Positions 62,054-62,528 of a DNA stretch of 62,528 nucleotides are shown one piece after another. The position numbers were made by a program, and so were the translations under genes. How positions within the stretch are numbered: the first letter of the stretch is position 1; every line of letters starts with the position of its first letter. The DNA comes from Betaproteobacteria bacterium (GTDB taxonomy: Bacteria > Pseudomonadota > Gammaproteobacteria > Burkholderiales > Rhodocyclaceae), in assembly GCA_016208415.1 (NCBI GenBank), contig JACQYB010000048.1, positions 1-62,528 of the forward strand, written 5' to 3'. The notes under the pieces are model-generated. The model had not been told where the DNA came from. It searched no databases and saw only the letters and a list, made by a program, of their open reading frames with translations.

Positions 62054-62528
62054 ATGGCTTTGGCGAAACCGGTTTATGGGATCAGTCGTGTCGACAATGA
62101 GGCGAGCCGTACCCACGGGTGGCTTGTCACCATCCAGCGGCGCGGTGTGATCTATCGCCGGCATTTCAGTGACGGCACCAACGGCGGCAAGCGCAAGGCA
62201 TTCGCGGCAGCGAAGACCTATCGCGATACGGTCATCGAGAAGCATCCACCGTTCTCGATGAAGGAGTACTCGTCAATTCTCAAGAAGAACAACCGTTCGG
62301 GCGTGGTCGGCGTATGCCGCTACTGCTCGTCGGAAACCCGGGATCTTCCCCCGGAGAAGCAACGGTGGTTCTGGGTGGCCTCCTGGCCGCTGCCCGATGG
62401 CAAGCGCAAGCGGGTGAAGTTCTCCGTCAAGAAGTACGGCGAGGACAAGGCCTTCAAGATGGCGTTGAAGGCGCGGCGTGACGCCATCAAGCGGCTCGAT
62501 GGCAGCTTCGATCCCGGCGCAACGCGCC
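62054..62528 (+). CDS. AP2-domain protein, incomplete at window edge
   Basis: 158 codons are visible, with no stop before the edge. The first half contains a diverged AP2-like unit (GWLVTIQRRGVIYRRHFSD, then GGKRKAFAAAKTYRD, about 22-60); the second has the clear bacterial AP2 pattern NRSGVVGVCRY, WVASWPLPDGKRKRVKFSV and KKYGEDKAFKMALKARRD (about 79-145). AP2 folds bind DNA and are best known from plant factors and phage homing endonucleases. No HNH motif is visible yet. AGGAG lies 9 bp before the ATG. Confidence 0.8.
   Translation, partial: MALAKPVYGISRVDNEASRTHGWLVTIQRRGVIYRRHFSDGTNGGKRKAFAAAKTYRDTVIEKHPPFSMKEYSSILKKNNRSGVVGVCRYCSSETRDLPPEKQRWFWVASWPLPDGKRKRVKFSVKKYGEDKAFKMALKARRDAIKRLDGSFDPGATR

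Noticed and set aside
61879-62100. 73-codon frame with AGGAGG before the AP2 gene
   Set aside because: It overlaps the AP2 start by 47 bp in another frame, resembles no family and covers the hairpins. Kept only as a possible leader peptide.

Overview
The window is a dense, GC-rich stretch of bacterial chromosome from a betaproteobacterium, most likely near Rhodocyclales/Nitrosomonadales. The assignment rests on gene order: leuC-entericidin-leuD-leuB-asd-fimV-truA-trpFBA-accD-folC-dedD-cvpA-purF-metZ, purF next to metZ, cysS divergent from a TPR/cyclophilin/lpxH cluster, and trxA-rho-rpmE. Nearly all genes are housekeeping. I see no rRNA, tRNA, CRISPR array, insertion sequence, prophage or plasmid feature.

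Layout. 1-4.6 kb: gamma-glutamyltransferase (cut or start-ambiguous at the left edge), a PEBP-family protein, murJ and rpsT. 4.8-8.3 kb: arginine synthesis argD-argF-argG. 8.3-13 kb: small conserved genes (ppnP, yajQ, a class-I glutamine amidotransferase, an aspartic protease, a CoA-type Nudix hydrolase, a hypothetical, a CobD/CbiB-like membrane protein). 13-17.6 kb: bktB thiolase, rsgA, a cytochrome c, an M48 protease, orn. 17.6-23.2 kb (minus strand): a GT39 glycosyltransferase with pgi, then trxA, rho and rpmE. 23.5-30.6 kb: fdxA, a CBS protein, fadD, a possible 53-residue gene, aroC, ydcH, a TIGR03790-family protein and an MFS permease. 30.8-49.3 kb: the leucine/aspartate/tryptophan/folate/purine/methionine block. 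49.4-53.4 kb (minus strand): an RTX-repeat protein, lpxH, two cyclophilins and a TPR protein. 53.5-59.7 kb: cysS, an FNR-like regulator, and grpE-dnaK-dnaJ on the minus strand. 59.9-62.5 kb: a Ser/Thr kinase fused to a cyclic-nucleotide-binding-like domain, a 730-bp structured gap, and the start of an AP2-domain protein that runs off the right edge.

Regulation carries most of the novelty. Upstream of metZ there is a compact cassette of promoter, SAM-II-type riboswitch and intrinsic terminator. Upstream of ydcH there is an FNR-type box placed 41.5 bp before a predicted start site, and a regulator with FNR-like DNA-contact residues (E202, S205, R206) is encoded 27 kb away in the same window. 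The grpE operon has a heat-shock (sigma-32) promoter. argD is preceded by a promoter and then a near-perfect intrinsic terminator, which suggests attenuation or a short RNA. The AP2 gene at the right edge, with its hairpin-rich leader, is the least ordinary locus.

All calls come from reading the sequence and from knowledge of the families; no search, folding or alignment program was run.
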